DNA of 64,000 nucleotides from Leptospira ryugenii. Its GTDB lineage: Bacteria; Spirochaetota; Leptospiria; Leptospirales; Leptospiraceae. Shown here piece after piece: positions 39,332-49,697 of the stretch. The first letter of the stretch is position 1. Each line of letters begins with the position of its first letter. The notes beneath the pieces were generated by a model that was not told the DNA's origin, did no database searches, and was given only the letters and a program-made list of their open reading frames with translations. The stretch lies in assembly GCF_003114855.1 (NCBI RefSeq), contig NZ_BFBB01000004.1, forward strand, positions 186,001 through 250,000, in the 5' to 3' direction. The position numbers were made by a program, and so were the translations under genes.

Positions 39332-39367
39332 AAAAAAAAACCCAAGCACATCGGCCTGGGTTTTTTA
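39332..39367 (-). terminator. Intrinsic terminator between lipase and foldase genes
   Basis: On the minus strand AAAAAACCCA...TGGGTTTTTTTTT forms a stem with an A/T-rich flank, ending in a run of T. It lies after the lipase stop (39391) and before the foldase start (39292), so it may reduce foldase transcription relative to lipase. Confidence 0.75.
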
Positions 39368-39390
39368 ATTCAATTGTATAGGGACCGAAA

Positions 39391-40320
39391 CTATTGGTTC
39401 GCTTTGAGGTCGCGAGCAAGGTTTAGGTAAAAGCCATTGACATCAAACCACAACTGGCCAGAGCGCAAAGTGTTTGTTATCTGTAAGTGGTCAATCCCAG
39501 TTGTCAAAATTCCAAACGAAGGTCCACCTTTCCAAGTACCCCATCTTTGTGAGCTTAGAGGCACCAATCCATCATTTGTCAATCCTTGTCCTTGGAACAA
39601 ACCACCGGCAGCACAAGCTGGGTGCAGGATGCCCATCAGTGGGTGCTGGATCAAATCAGGAATAGTGATCGAGGAGCCATAAGAAAAGTATTTTACCCCA
39701 GTACGATTGGGAGTGTAGGAGTTAAAGCTTGTAAGGCCTTCTTTTGTAAGTGAAGATAGAGCCGCCAAAGCATTTTGTTGGTTTGTACCACCATATACAA
39801 CTTTCACTAAGGTTTCTACAATGGATGCGACAAAGGGCTGGATCCAACTAGGGAGCACCGTTTTTACGATATCTGCTATGGGAGATCCATAGTGAGGTGT
39901 ATTGAGAGTGGTTAACGTTGCGACACGCGAAGACAAACCTAGATTAGACACCGCATAACGGCTATCCAATCCACCTTGAGAGTGTCCCACGATATGCACT
40001 TTGCCAGTGTAGTTGTTAGCCGCCAAATAAGTTAACATGGCAGTTTTCAACTCTTGGGCTCTCACTTCATTTGAGTTCGCTGCAGTCTTTGCAGGAGCAT
40101 AAACGGTAGCACCTTGGCTTCTGAGATAGTCATCTACACCACCCCAATAGTTTACAATGCTGATGATTCCGTTGGAGTTTTCACCCCAGCCAAATAAGCC
40201 GTGGGAGAGGATAATGGGGTATGTGCCTGCCAATGGTTTGGAGGAGGATGTGGATCCTGCCCAAACAGGGCTTACCATAAAAATTGCTAAAATTAAATAC
40301 GAAAGACTTTTTCTCACCAT
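39391..40320 (-). CDS. Secreted triacylglycerol lipase (family I.1/I.2-like)
   Basis: A 309-residue exported lipase. Signal peptide to about Ala21 (VSPVWAG). The mature part begins with YPIILSHGLFGWG, the oxyanion HGxxG segment of true lipases. Catalytic residues: Ser114 in GHSQGG, Asp250 in TNDGLVP, His278 in GIDHLQ. The order and spacing match Pseudomonas and Burkholderia foldase-dependent lipases. Those have a disulfide, but here only Cys236 is present, so none can form inside the chain. A TTGACA-18-TATTTA promoter and AAAGGTG ribosome site lie upstream. A foldase-like gene follows. Confidence 0.92.
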   Translation of the reverse strand: MVRKSLSYLILAIFMVSPVWAGSTSSSKPLAGTYPIILSHGLFGWGENSNGIISIVNYWGGVDDYLRSQGATVYAPAKTAANSNEVRAQELKTAMLTYLAANNYTGKVHIVGHSQGGLDSRYAVSNLGLSSRVATLTTLNTPHYGSPIADIVKTVLPSWIQPFVASIVETLVKVVYGGTNQQNALAALSSLTKEGLTSFNSYTPNRTGVKYFSYGSSITIPDLIQHPLMGILHPACAAGGLFQGQGLTNDGLVPLSSQRWGTWKGGPSFGILTTGIDHLQITNTLRSGQLWFDVNGFYLNLARDLKANQ

Positions 40321-40349
40321 ATGTTTTTCACCTTTGTCGAAAGTATGTC

Positions 40350-40379
40350 TAAATACACATGATTCTGAACGAGTGTCAA
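40350..40379 (-). promoter_or_regulatory. Sigma-70-like promoter for the lipase gene
   Basis: On the minus strand TTGACA (40379-40374), an 18-bp spacer and TATTTA (40355-40350) lie upstream of the lipase ATG at 40320, giving a leader of about 20 bases that contains AAAGGTG. Confidence 0.55.
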
Positions 40380-40422
40380 ACTTTTTTTTGGATTTTGTAG
40401 GGAAAAACCTGTTATTGGCTGA

Positions 40423-41235
40423 TTAGGCCCCCAGGCCTAGGTCTAGAGCCATCATCAGCACAAAACCAAAAAGAGCACCGAGAGTGCTCATTTCCGTTTC
40501 TTGGCCCGTATGCGATTCTGGAATCAACTCTTCGATAACGACAAAGATCATGGCTCCTGCAGCAAAACAGAGTGCAAAGGGAAGTACATTTGCCATGGAG
40601 AAGACCAAAGCCGCGCCCAAAAGACCACCCAAAGGCTCTACAAAACCAGACAACTGCCCATACCAAAAACTTCTGCGTACGGAAAAACCCTCCCGTAGGA
40701 GGGGGATGGAAACTGCGGCACCTTCGGGGATGTTTTGGATTCCAATCCCGAAGGCAACCACAAGGGCAGAAGCCAGAGCCTGTGCTGTGAAATTATCACC
40801 TAATGCACCGAATGCGACTCCTACAGCCAGACCTTCGGGGATGTTATGTAGGGTAATGGCAATGACAAGTAGTATGCTTCTCTGGAAGGAAGAACGACCT
40901 CCCTCTTGTCGATTAGATTCCAATCCTACATGCAAATGGGGTAAAAACTTATGGATCAGATATAGCACCAAACCGCCGGATAGAAAGGATAGGCTCGCAT
41001 AGAACCAAGCATGGTTTGTCTTGGTTTCCCATAACTCAAGCGCGGGCAATAGTAAGGACCAGAAGCTTGCTGCAATCATAATCCCAGATGAAAAGCCCAA
41101 CATGGAATTGAACAATGGCCTGGGCACAGAGCGGAAAAAAAAGACAAAGGATGCACCCAAGGCCGTACACAACCATGTAAAGCAAGTGGCCAGAAGTGCT
41201 AATAAGACGGGGTGCACGGAAAGGAGTGATTCCAT
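40423..41235 (-). CDS. ZIP-family metal transporter
   Basis: A 270-residue inner-membrane protein from ATG 41235 with eight helices. The family signature is seen twice: ITLHNIPEGLAVGVAFGA (helix IV, His and Glu of the metal site) and GIGIQNIPEGAAVSIPL (helix V). EELIPESH near the C-terminus is also typical. ZIP proteins bring zinc, iron or manganese into the cytoplasm. The frame continues upstream to 41271, but ATG 41235 (MESLLSVHPV) is a normal ZupT-like start. It is divergent from the chemoreceptor gene at 41310. No zinc-uptake regulator is adjacent. Confidence 0.93.
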   Translation of the reverse strand: MESLLSVHPVLLALLATCFTWLCTALGASFVFFFRSVPRPLFNSMLGFSSGIMIAASFWSLLLPALELWETKTNHAWFYASLSFLSGGLVLYLIHKFLPHLHVGLESNRQEGGRSSFQRSILLVIAITLHNIPEGLAVGVAFGALGDNFTAQALASALVVAFGIGIQNIPEGAAVSIPLLREGFSVRRSFWYGQLSGFVEPLGGLLGAALVFSMANVLPFALCFAAGAMIFVVIEELIPESHTGQETEMSTLGALFGFVLMMALDLGLGA

Positions 41236-41309
41236 TCTGAGAATTTTACCTTGACGTCTCGTCAGATGCAAGTAGGATTCGCATGCAAATCCAAGGATAG
41301 CTAAACTCT

Positions 41310-42776
41310 ATGCATTCATTAAAGTCTGATTCCGTACGTTTCAGTATACTCTGCTTTCTCTTCATCGGATTACTTTATTTTCTAATCCCACAAGACGACC
41401 AAACTAAAGCTTCAATCTCGAGTTTTCGACCATTCATAACAACTGTCATCCTCATGATCATTTGGTCACATTTCTCATTTCAGTATCTTTATCTTCTTAG
41501 GAAAACCAAGAATGTCGAGATTACTGCTCTATTACATACTTTTCTCGACCACCAATCTCAAATCCAAGCACTAGACCGATCTCAAGCTATTATTTCATTC
41601 GATATGCAGGGAAATATATTAAGCGCTAATCGAAACTTTTTGCACTTAATGGGCTATCAAAACGAGGAGATCATTGGAAAACACCATAAAATCTTTGTGG
41701 ATCCTGCCTACGCTCTATCGGAAGAGTACGATATGTTCTGGAACATCCTTCGATCTGGAAATTTCCATCAATCCGAATTCAAGAGAATCGGGAAATCCGG
41801 GAAAGTTGTATGGATCCAAGCCACCTACAACCCTATCTTTGATTTAAAAGGGAATTTAACGAAGGTAATCAAATTTGCGAGCGACATTACCGAACAAAAG
41901 AAACTTAGTGAGGAGGCAAAAGAGCTTACAAATGAATTGCTACATTCATTGCAAGGATTAGAGAAAGGTAATCTAAAAACAGCGATCAATGGAAATTTTT
42001 CTGGTGGTTTTTTAGAAATCAAAAACTCCTTTAACAATACTCTGACAAATCTCGCGACCGTGATATCCGACGTGAAAAGAAACGTGGAAACGGTACTTCT
42101 TGCAAGTCAAAAACTGGAAGATACTTCGCAATTTCTAAGCCATTCAGCAACCGACCAAGCTGCGACAGTTGAAGAGACGGAAGCTGCCATCGTTCAAATC
42201 ATTAAAAATATTTCAGAGTCTGCAGCTTCCGCTGAAAAAACAGATTTGATTGCCAAAAAATCAACCGAAGAGGCTAAAATTGGTGAACGTTCCGTACAAG
42301 AAGCTGTTCAAGCTATGAATGCAATCTCAGGAAAGATCGGTGTCATTAAGGAGATTGCTGCTCAAACAAGCCTACTCTCTCTCAATGCTTCCATTGAAGC
42401 GGCTCGCGCTGGAGAGAATGGGAAAGGTTTTGCCGTTGTAGCCACAGAAGTTGGTAAACTAGCAGAAAAAAGCAACGTTTCTTCTGGTGAGATCAGCCAA
42501 CTATCAGCAAGCAGTTTAGAAATTGCAAATAGAGCTGGTCAAATCATCTCGGATATCATCCCCGCCATTAGTCAAACCTCGGAACTCGTTCGCACTATGT
42601 CGATTTCAAATAAAGAGCAGGCAGAGTCAGTAGCTCAAATCGGGCAAGCAATGAAAGAATTGGATTCCGTCACACAGCAGTTTGCTGCATCCTCGGAGGA
42701 ATTGGCAGTCACGGCAGAGTCTCTCTCTTTACAGGCTAAGTCTCTAAACCATACGATAGACTTTTTTCACTGGTAG
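41310..42776 (+). CDS. Methyl-accepting chemotaxis protein with PAS domain
   Basis: A 488-residue receptor with two N-terminal helices (about 11-30 and 42-64) and almost no periplasmic loop. A cytoplasmic PAS domain follows (about 90-200: [50 protein letters not shown]). After a linker comes the signalling hairpin with [20 protein letters not shown], the conserved tip. Because the sensing is inside the cell, redox, flavin or aromatic ligands are plausible, as in Aer. It couples to CheA through CheW (6.2 kb). It ends 3 bp before the convergent cytochrome gene. Confidence 0.93.
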   Translation: MHSLKSDSVRFSILCFLFIGLLYFLIPQDDQTKASISSFRPFITTVILMIIWSHFSFQYLYLLRKTKNVEITALLHTFLDHQSQIQALDRSQAIISFDMQGNILSANRNFLHLMGYQNEEIIGKHHKIFVDPAYALSEEYDMFWNILRSGNFHQSEFKRIGKSGKVVWIQATYNPIFDLKGNLTKVIKFASDITEQKKLSEEAKELTNELLHSLQGLEKGNLKTAINGNFSGGFLEIKNSFNNTLTNLATVISDVKRNVETVLLASQKLEDTSQFLSHSATDQAATVEETEAAIVQIIKNISESAASAEKTDLIAKKSTEEAKIGERSVQEAVQAMNAISGKIGVIKEIAAQTSLLSLNASIEAARAGENGKGFAVVATEVGKLAEKSNVSSGEISQLSASSLEIANRAGQIISDIIPAISQTSELVRTMSISNKEQAESVAQIGQAMKELDSVTQQFAASSEELAVTAESLSLQAKSLNHTIDFFHW

Positions 42777-42779
42777 ATC

Positions 42780-43139
42780 TTAAAATCGTTCAATGCGGTC
42801 TACCAATGACCAGATCTCTTCTTCTTTGAGGCTGCCTTGGAAGGCAGGCATCGCTTTGTTTTTTCCTGTACTAATTGTACGGTAAATCCCTTCGCGCATT
42901 TTATCTCCACCAAAGAAGAAACCCATTTTCATTCCAAAGGTACCAAAATTTCGAGGTTTTGGATTGAGACTGGCATCAGACTTACCATCTACGCCATGGC
43001 ATGCCGAACACTGCTTTTCCCAAATTAGATCTGCTTTCTTTCGGACAAGCTCGGTTTCTTCTGGGGACGCCATTTTTTTTTGGGAAATCGGAAGGGCACA
43101 AGAAAAGAGGAGAACAGGTAACAGACGGTACAACATCAA
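42780..43139 (-). CDS. Periplasmic c-type cytochrome
   Basis: A 119-residue protein with a signal/lipobox start MLYRLLPVLLFSCALPIS. The single heme site is CSACHG (residues 44-49), followed by GDGxxx-like GVDGKSDASLNPKPRNF. A methionine ligand is likely in NKAMPAFQG. This is a small class I cytochrome c, a periplasmic electron carrier. The gene stands alone between convergent and tandem neighbours. The electron partner cannot be told from sequence. Confidence 0.88.
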   Translation of the reverse strand: MMLYRLLPVLLFSCALPISQKKMASPEETELVRKKADLIWEKQCSACHGVDGKSDASLNPKPRNFGTFGMKMGFFFGGDKMREGIYRTISTGKNKAMPAFQGSLKEEEIWSLVDRIERF

Positions 43140-43179
43140 TGATTTAGACAGCCTGGTGATCTCCTCATCTTATAATTTT

Positions 43180-45186
43180 TTATGGATCAACACGAAAGCT
43201 AGGGCAAATTAAGGTATAAGGAGATTTTTTGCCATTGCTTGTTTGGAACATTCCTTTATGAACCAAGCGATACTCACCTGACTCTCTATCTCCGATCGTC
43301 CAAGAAAGATCCATACTACCCAGGGATTTCCAAGGTAAGCGGGAGGTCTGGTATTCTATTTTTGTATCAATGGCCGCTTCCGTTTTGATGGGTAACCAGG
43401 CAGAATGCAGCCGCTTTTCAATGATAAAGTACTCTTTGACCATCGGATAACCCACGTTTGGGTTTGCCGCTTCCACTCGGCATCGCACCTCTTCCCCTAT
43501 TTTGTATATTGGTTTGGGAAAGATAAGGATTTCTTTTGGTTCGGTGCTCGTTTCATTTGTGAAAGGTATTTCTTTCGAACGCACTCTTTCTGAGAGATCC
43601 AAAGGGAAAGGATGATTGCCAATAGTTTCGGAAACCTCGAATCCTTCTCGCATGTGACTTGCCATCCTATGAAACTCTTGGCGGAGAGCATTCAAACTCT
43701 GCTTGCCATGCAATGTATGCCCACCTTCGTAATGTTGTTCTGAATATTCTTCAGGTGTTGTAATGTAGCCAGAAAAATCGTTGGAAAGACCAGAAATCAC
43801 AACTTCTAAAGATTCATTGGGAAATTGACTTCTGACCTGCTTTTTCAAACGCCTTGCTGACATCGTCGTGACTTCATGGGGCAGGACCATGATCAGCAGA
43901 TCACCGATTCTCACCATACCGTAGGGAAGGATCTGTGGTAAGCTTGGGATGGGTTTGGTCTCACCCATTGGAAATAGAACGGCTTTTGGCTTTTGGCAAT
44001 TTCTAAGTTCCTCAGAAGGTGACTGTAACATGAATTTTGCGATCCAATCAATATAGAACCGACGATGTTTATCTGTCATACCTTCATGGAAAAGCCAATG
44101 CCCACCACCCTCTTCCGTAGAGCCAGCGGCGAATGCATATCCGTAGGCACTTGGGCAGGTACTCTCTTCTTTTCCTGTTCTAGAAAATTCTGCGCTCACT
44201 TTATATTGGCTCATATCGATAAATGTATGCGCGAAAGCCATGCCTCCCTTCAACTCTCTCGTGGGGCCTTTCCATATCTCCTGGCTGGCTAGGAACTGCC
44301 GCTTTCCTATTAGAAAGCTACTCTCATACATCTCCTTTCCTGGACCCGTATTATTGAGATTTAGGTTAGGAGAGACATCTCCTTCATTCGCTTGGGCGAA
44401 TATCGCAACAAAGGATGGGTGTCCCTCGTTTAATGCTTGTTCCTCTGATAGTAATGCTGCAACTCCTTTATTGTCTGAGGAAATAAGTCGATTGTCAAAG
44501 GTAATATTTGTTGGGTGCACTCCGTACCAATTCACGTGGCCTAATTTTTTGCCCTGAGCCACAAAATTGAGCTGAGTCATTTCCCTTTCAATGGTATCTG
44601 AATACAATTGTCTTTCTTCTTGGGGATTGGCATTGTAAGCATCCAAACTTCGGTTGATGCCTGCATCTTTCACCATCGCTTTACCAAGATAAACTGTGGA
44701 AGGAATTCTTTTATGGTAGGCGTCTCGGATGGCCGAAAAGATTCCATCACATAACAAGGAAAATACTTGTGAATAGTAATTTGTGGAATAAAAAGATACT
44801 TCTGAATACTGAAAGAATCCCGCCGGCCCACTGTGAGTATGAGAAGCATTGAGGACTACATTTCCCAAATGAAACTTCGGATCTACTTCCTTTTGCAATC
44901 GCTTCACAACCTCTCTTTGGACTTCAAAGGGAATGCCACCCACCTCAGCGGTTACATAAGCCAAGAGTTTCCCCGTCTTCCGCTCTTCCATGACAAGAGA
45001 GCGTGCAAACTGTCTCGTTTGTATGCCGACCCCAGTTTGGTCTTCGCGGGCATAGCCCCAAAACATCAGCCCAAACGGAGGACCTGTGATATCCTTTTTG
45101 GAAAGTCCAACCGAATAGACAGCTTCCTCCGCGTAAAGCCCCTTCAGAGAAAAAAGGACAAGGACAAGGGTAAAAATGGATTTCAT
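43180..45186 (-). CDS. Neutral/alkaline ceramidase-like hydrolase
   Basis: A 668-residue exported protein from ATG 45186 (signal FTLVLVLFSLKGLYAEE). VGLSKKDITGPPFGLMFWGYA is the characteristic ceramidase start. ASHTHSGPAG (zinc ligands), NWYGVHPTNITFDN and FAQANEGDVSPN form the metal and nucleophile sites of the neutral ceramidase family, which cut ceramide to sphingosine and fatty acid. GLSNDFSGYITTPEEYSEQHYEGG is the usual C-terminal signature. The last 120 residues form a beta-rich domain. The frame could start with GTG 45192. Its natural lipid substrate here is unknown; some family members act on other N-acyl lipids. Confidence 0.92.
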   Translation of the reverse strand: MKSIFTLVLVLFSLKGLYAEEAVYSVGLSKKDITGPPFGLMFWGYAREDQTGVGIQTRQFARSLVMEERKTGKLLAYVTAEVGGIPFEVQREVVKRLQKEVDPKFHLGNVVLNASHTHSGPAGFFQYSEVSFYSTNYYSQVFSLLCDGIFSAIRDAYHKRIPSTVYLGKAMVKDAGINRSLDAYNANPQEERQLYSDTIEREMTQLNFVAQGKKLGHVNWYGVHPTNITFDNRLISSDNKGVAALLSEEQALNEGHPSFVAIFAQANEGDVSPNLNLNNTGPGKEMYESSFLIGKRQFLASQEIWKGPTRELKGGMAFAHTFIDMSQYKVSAEFSRTGKEESTCPSAYGYAFAAGSTEEGGGHWLFHEGMTDKHRRFYIDWIAKFMLQSPSEELRNCQKPKAVLFPMGETKPIPSLPQILPYGMVRIGDLLIMVLPHEVTTMSARRLKKQVRSQFPNESLEVVISGLSNDFSGYITTPEEYSEQHYEGGHTLHGKQSLNALRQEFHRMASHMREGFEVSETIGNHPFPLDLSERVRSKEIPFTNETSTEPKEILIFPKPIYKIGEEVRCRVEAANPNVGYPMVKEYFIIEKRLHSAWLPIKTEAAIDTKIEYQTSRLPWKSLGSMDLSWTIGDRESGEYRLVHKGMFQTSNGKKSPYTLICPSFRVDP

Positions 45187-45314
45187 GCACACAAGAAATC
45201 AAAAAGATGGGGAAATGTCAAACCAAACATCTGTCGACTATTTTCGGCTAAAACGAGAGGACTGGAAAAATGGTTTGCGCAGAAAAAAAAGAAGGCTTTC
45301 GTAGCTGTCATTAG

Positions 45315-47036
45315 ATGCCTACCCTGAAACACAAACAGAACCGGTTCATCAGCTATATCTGCTTGGTCGCAAGCATACTTGCTTCCTTAAATGCTATCGG
45401 CATGTTAAATTTCTACGGATATAGTTTCTTTTCCTACTTTGGCTTCATCATTGCAGCGATATTTATTCTTTGTTATGTAATCAATCAGAGAGGGTATCAT
45501 CTCCTTGCCAAATCCATCGTACTATTGATTTTCAATTTTGCAGTTATAAACATTAGCAGCACACAAGGGGAAGGTTCAGGATCTGTTTTACTTTATTTCC
45601 CCTTGATGAGTTTGTACTTTTTGCTTTTAGAATGGAAAGAATTGCGTTGGATTTTCTTTTGGTGTCTCGTATCGGTTATTGGTTTTTTACTCTTAGAACT
45701 TTCAGATTATCAAATCTTAAAATTTGGGGACTTTGAAAAGCCAGAACCAAAATTAGTTTTTCTATTTAATCTTTGTTTAACGCTCCTTGGTCAGTTCATT
45801 GTCATGTTTGTTTTCATCAAGGTTACTGGAGAGCTGGAATCAAATATGCAAACAAAAACAGATGAATTGCGGCGCACTTTGCATCATCTAGTGGATGAAA
45901 AAGAAAAGGCTGAAAAAGCCGCTCAGTCACGCTCTTTATTCTTATCTTCCATGAGCCATGAAATGAGAACTCCTCTGCATTCGATACTTGGCTATACAAA
46001 TTTAATTTTGGAAGAAGATGTAAGCCCCGAACAAAGAGAAATCCTAAGTTTGATCGAATTTTCATCACGCAATCTTTTGGTTCTCATCAATGACATTCTT
46101 GAATTCAATAAATTGGAAGCAGGGAAAATTTCCATCGACCATCTACCCTTTGATTTTCCTCTCTTACTCCAGAAAATTCATTCTTCGCTAAAACTTCAGG
46201 CAGATGAAAAGAATTTAGAATTTCATTTGGAATTGAGTGAAGCCATCCCCAGACAATTGAAAGGGGACCCGAGCAAACTCACTCAAATTCTTTTTAATCT
46301 ACTATCCAACGCGATCAAGTTTACAGAGAAAGGTGTCATTTCATTTAAAATTGAGGTAAAAAAGCGATGGGAAAGTTTTATTTGTTTAGAGTTTAGCATC
46401 GCTGATACTGGTATAGGTATTCCGAAAGAACAACACGATCTGATCTTTGAACAATTTACGCAAGCAGATGCTAGCATATCACGAAAGTTTGGTGGGACTG
46501 GGCTTGGACTTTCTATCACAAAAAAAATACTAGATCTCTTCCAAAGCCAGATCCATTTGGAATCGGAACCAGGAAAAGGTTCCAAGTTTACGTTTCAATT
46601 AAACTTTCCTGTAGTCGATACCGAAACAAATCTTTGGGAAGAGGTCGAGACCAAGGAAGTTATACTCCCAAATATACAGAAACCGATTCTTGTCGTAGAT
46701 GACAATGAAATGAATTTGCGTTTGGTTTCTCAATTTTTTAAAAAATGGAAGTTTCCCTTCTTAGTTGCAAAATCAGGAGAAAGTGCTTATGAAATAGCAA
46801 AAGCAGAAGATCTCTCTCTCATACTTATGGATTTACAAATGCCTGGCTGGGATGGATTTTACACGACCCAAAAGATAAAGGAAACAAAACCTGAAGTTCC
46901 AGTGCTTGCTCTCACTGCCGATGTAAATGAAGACGCCTTACAAAAAGTAAAGGACTCTGGCTTCTTAGATATCATCTACAAACCCTTCCAACCAAAAGAA
47001 TTCCAAAACATCCTCTTGCAATACCTAACTAAGTAA
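45315..47036 (+). CDS. Hybrid sensor histidine kinase / response regulator
   Basis: A 573-residue membrane kinase. Six N-terminal helices (to about residue 180) form a 7TM-like/MASE-type sensor with no large periplasmic domain. The HisKA box is SSMSHEMRTPLHSILGYTN (His about residue 217), HATPase motifs are LLSNAIKFTEKG, ADTGIGIPKEQ and GGTGLGLSITKKIL. A C-terminal receiver has VVDDNEMNLRLV, the phospho-acceptor Asp in LILMDLQMPGWDG, and a K in YKPFQPKEF. There is no histidine phosphotransfer domain or output domain, so it presumably passes phosphate onward to a separate partner. Confidence 0.93.
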   Translation: MPTLKHKQNRFISYICLVASILASLNAIGMLNFYGYSFFSYFGFIIAAIFILCYVINQRGYHLLAKSIVLLIFNFAVINISSTQGEGSGSVLLYFPLMSLYFLLLEWKELRWIFFWCLVSVIGFLLLELSDYQILKFGDFEKPEPKLVFLFNLCLTLLGQFIVMFVFIKVTGELESNMQTKTDELRRTLHHLVDEKEKAEKAAQSRSLFLSSMSHEMRTPLHSILGYTNLILEEDVSPEQREILSLIEFSSRNLLVLINDILEFNKLEAGKISIDHLPFDFPLLLQKIHSSLKLQADEKNLEFHLELSEAIPRQLKGDPSKLTQILFNLLSNAIKFTEKGVISFKIEVKKRWESFICLEFSIADTGIGIPKEQHDLIFEQFTQADASISRKFGGTGLGLSITKKILDLFQSQIHLESEPGKGSKFTFQLNFPVVDTETNLWEEVETKEVILPNIQKPILVVDDNEMNLRLVSQFFKKWKFPFLVAKSGESAYEIAKAEDLSLILMDLQMPGWDGFYTTQKIKETKPEVPVLALTADVNEDALQKVKDSGFLDIIYKPFQPKEFQNILLQYLTK

Positions 47037-47248
47037 TGGCCCTCTGGATGACCTGTCTTTGGTTGAGCAATCCGCCAAACAGATCGGATCAAATCCCAAA
47101 AATTCCTAGGATTTGTTCGTATGGAAGGGAGGAAAAATAAATTTACTGAAGCCAAAGGATTTGTTTGGGAATCAATGTCCGAGAAAAGAATCTTTCTCTT
47201 AGAATGGTTTCCGTTTGCAAAGATTGATCGTACAGAGAGGCTGGACTC

Positions 47249-49318
47249 ATGAGCATACGCTTACGGATCTTTCTTTCCATAGGTTCTGTGTTAATTGCCG
47301 GTTTCCTAATATCTACATCTATTCAAACATACCGTTTGATCAATGATCTCCAAACTGAAATCGACAGTAGTGCTAAACTAACTGCAGAAAGATGGAGTTA
47401 CGAGGTTAAAGAACAATTTAATACTGCCATGGGACTCATACGTGGCTTTCGATTTTCTCTCTTTTTCACCTCACCTCCTCGAGAAAAAACAATCTTAGGC
47501 TTACAAGAAATCCTGAAACGAAATTCCGATCTATTTGGGATATGGCTATGCTATGAGCCAAATGCCTATGATGGAAAGGATGCGATCTATAAGAATACAA
47601 CAGGACATGACCAAACAGGAAGATTCATTCCATATGTCCACCAATTGGGGGAAGGAAAGCTCAATCTGGAACCGCTCAAGGATTATGAAAATTTAGATGG
47701 AGCTGGTGAGTACTACCAGGCTACTAAAATTGCAAACCAAGCAAAAGTCGTAGGGCCTTATAGCTATGTCGCTGGCGAAACATCCAAACAAATGATCTCC
47801 CTAATCGTTCCTATTAACCCCAATAAAAAATTTATCGGTGCAGCAGGCATTGATTTGGACCTAGAAGAGCTCCAAAACAAAATCGGCGATAGCCGACCCT
47901 TCCGTGGAGAAGGATATATCGCACTTTTGTCCCCACAAGGAAAGTACGCTATGTACGGACAAGATGCTAGTAAATTAGGAACGAGCATCTCAGATCCAGA
48001 AATGATGAAAGTGTTTCTTGCAAATGCAAAAAAGGAAACACCCTTTACCTTTACCAGCGGAGACTTTTCCCATTACTTTTCTCCGTTTAGAATCGGGAAG
48101 GATGAAGACGATTGGGTATTGCAAGTCAGTATACCTGCAAGCCTGATGAGAAATCTTATCTGGCAGATTGTCTTGAGCTCTTTTCTAACTGTCGTTTTTA
48201 TCCTCGCCGCTACTCTCCTTGTTTTGAATCTTATTTTTAAAAAACAAATCAGCGATCGTTTAGATGAGGCAATTTTATTTTCTAAAGAAATCGCTGATGG
48301 TAATTTAAAAGCCATCTCACCAAAAGAGAATGCAGATGAAATTGGGAAGTTATTTGCTTCCTTGGATAAAATGAAAACAAGCCTTTACTCCATCATTTCC
48401 GATCTTAAAAAAACCACAAAGGCTTTGGATGAACAAACGGACGAAATGAACGTCACCTCACAAAGATTATCTGATATTTCGCAAACACAAGCATCTTCTG
48501 CAGAAGAGTCCTCGGCTGCTGTAGAAGAACTAACAGCTTCTGCGGAAAATGTGGGTAAATCCATGGTAGATGCTGTCCAAAAAACAAAAGAGATCAACCA
48601 AAACGTAGAAAATTTACGCACTGAAATTGAAAAGATCAATGTGGAGATGGACGCTTTAGCAAAATTGGCGATGGAATCTCGTAACCAAGCCATCGTTGGT
48701 GAAAATGCAATGGTTGCGTCCACCGAAGCCATGGAAGATATTCGAGACAAAGCAGAGAGGATACGCGAAGTTTTGGATATCATCACAGAAATTTCCGAAA
48801 AGACAAATCTTCTGGCATTGAATGCTGCTATTGAGGCAGCAAGAGCTGGAGATGCCGGGCGAGGTTTTGCTGTGGTTGCTGAGGAAATCGGAAAATTAGC
48901 CTTACAGACTGGTAGCTCAGTCAAAGAGATCAGCGAACTGGTGTTATCAACAGACCAAGCGGTATCGAATGGAAATACGAGGGTAACCGAAGCCGCTCAT
49001 ATTTTGACCTTACTTAACGAAAGGGTCAAAGAATTTGAGACGACTGCAAACCGAGTGTTACACTCTGTCCATTCTCAGGAGGTAAACGCTAAGGATATTT
49101 CAATCAATGCCAATAGTCTTACCAATCTCAGTGTTCAAATCGAGGAAGCTGTACTGGAACAAAAGAGAGCTGCAGATGAGATTTCCAGGACTATCGTAAG
49201 TATTTCTGAAGGTACTCAAGAGTTGGCCTTGGGTTCAGACCAACTCACACTCTCCTCTGGCAGTATTTCTTCTGAGGCAAATCTATTGGCAAAACAGGTG
49301 GAGAGATTTAAGTTGTAA
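47249..49318 (+). CDS. Methyl-accepting chemotaxis protein with dCache-type sensor
   Basis: A 689-residue receptor. A transmembrane helix at 9-28 and another at 300-328 flank a periplasmic dCache-like domain of about 270 residues; its [16 protein letters not shown] and [15 protein letters not shown] segment [17 protein letters not shown] are typical. HAMP follows (about 330-385), then the signalling domain with [20 protein letters not shown] at the tip. Periplasmic sensing of small molecules, for instance amino acids, is usual for dCache domains. ATG 47249 has AGAGG nearby. A 43-codon frame (47121-47252) overlaps the start in ATGA; I do not think it is a real gene. Confidence 0.94.
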   Translation: MSIRLRIFLSIGSVLIAGFLISTSIQTYRLINDLQTEIDSSAKLTAERWSYEVKEQFNTAMGLIRGFRFSLFFTSPPREKTILGLQEILKRNSDLFGIWLCYEPNAYDGKDAIYKNTTGHDQTGRFIPYVHQLGEGKLNLEPLKDYENLDGAGEYYQATKIANQAKVVGPYSYVAGETSKQMISLIVPINPNKKFIGAAGIDLDLEELQNKIGDSRPFRGEGYIALLSPQGKYAMYGQDASKLGTSISDPEMMKVFLANAKKETPFTFTSGDFSHYFSPFRIGKDEDDWVLQVSIPASLMRNLIWQIVLSSFLTVVFILAATLLVLNLIFKKQISDRLDEAILFSKEIADGNLKAISPKENADEIGKLFASLDKMKTSLYSIISDLKKTTKALDEQTDEMNVTSQRLSDISQTQASSAEESSAAVEELTASAENVGKSMVDAVQKTKEINQNVENLRTEIEKINVEMDALAKLAMESRNQAIVGENAMVASTEAMEDIRDKAERIREVLDIITEISEKTNLLALNAAIEAARAGDAGRGFAVVAEEIGKLALQTGSSVKEISELVLSTDQAVSNGNTRVTEAAHILTLLNERVKEFETTANRVLHSVHSQEVNAKDISINANSLTNLSVQIEEAVLEQKRAADEISRTIVSISEGTQELALGSDQLTLSSGSISSEANLLAKQVERFKL

Positions 49319-49345
49319 GGGTCTTTTTTTTTGTTTCAATGCCTA

Positions 49346-49697
49346 CTACTGGCAGGCACTGGTTCCATACCTTGTCCCAAGATAACATTCTATGAGACTC
49401 GTGTCTTGGTCGGACACTCTGTTATCAAAAAATAGGATCTCTGCTAGGTCAATTTCCGCTCCTCCTACTCCTATCCCTATGTTTCCAGAGACATAGCCCG
49501 TGACTGCAGGTGTCGTACTCAATACTTGTGTACCATCAATTTTTATTGTGACTTTGGCTGTTCCATTTTGTAAGATGCTCACTTGTTTAATAATACCATT
49601 TGTCCATCCAGCAGAAAAGCTTGCGACACTACTAAGACCAGATTTATTCATTGCAAGTACGCCTGCCGAAAGGACAAAGAAAACACTACCCTCTTCT
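49346..49697 (-). pseudogene. Truncated LamG/concanavalin-like protein, C-terminal fragment
   Basis: From about 49697 leftward, the frame reads FFVLSAGVLAMNKSGLSSVAS, GWTNGIIKQVSILQ, VTIKIDGTQVLS, GNIGIGVGGAEIDLAEILFFDNR and ends IECYLGTRYGTSACQ. The strand pattern and the AEILFFDN...IECYLGTRYG ending match the end of LamG/concanavalin-A-like domains found in large Leptospira surface proteins. The front of such a gene, including any signal peptide, is missing: the open frame continues into the 3' end of the TetR gene, where it makes no sense. I read it as a 5'-truncated remnant left where the TetR cassette joined. Confidence 0.6.

Noticed and set aside
47121..47252. 43-codon frame overlapping the chemoreceptor start in ATGA
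   Set aside because: No good ribosome site and no recognisable sequence; more likely untranslated leader.
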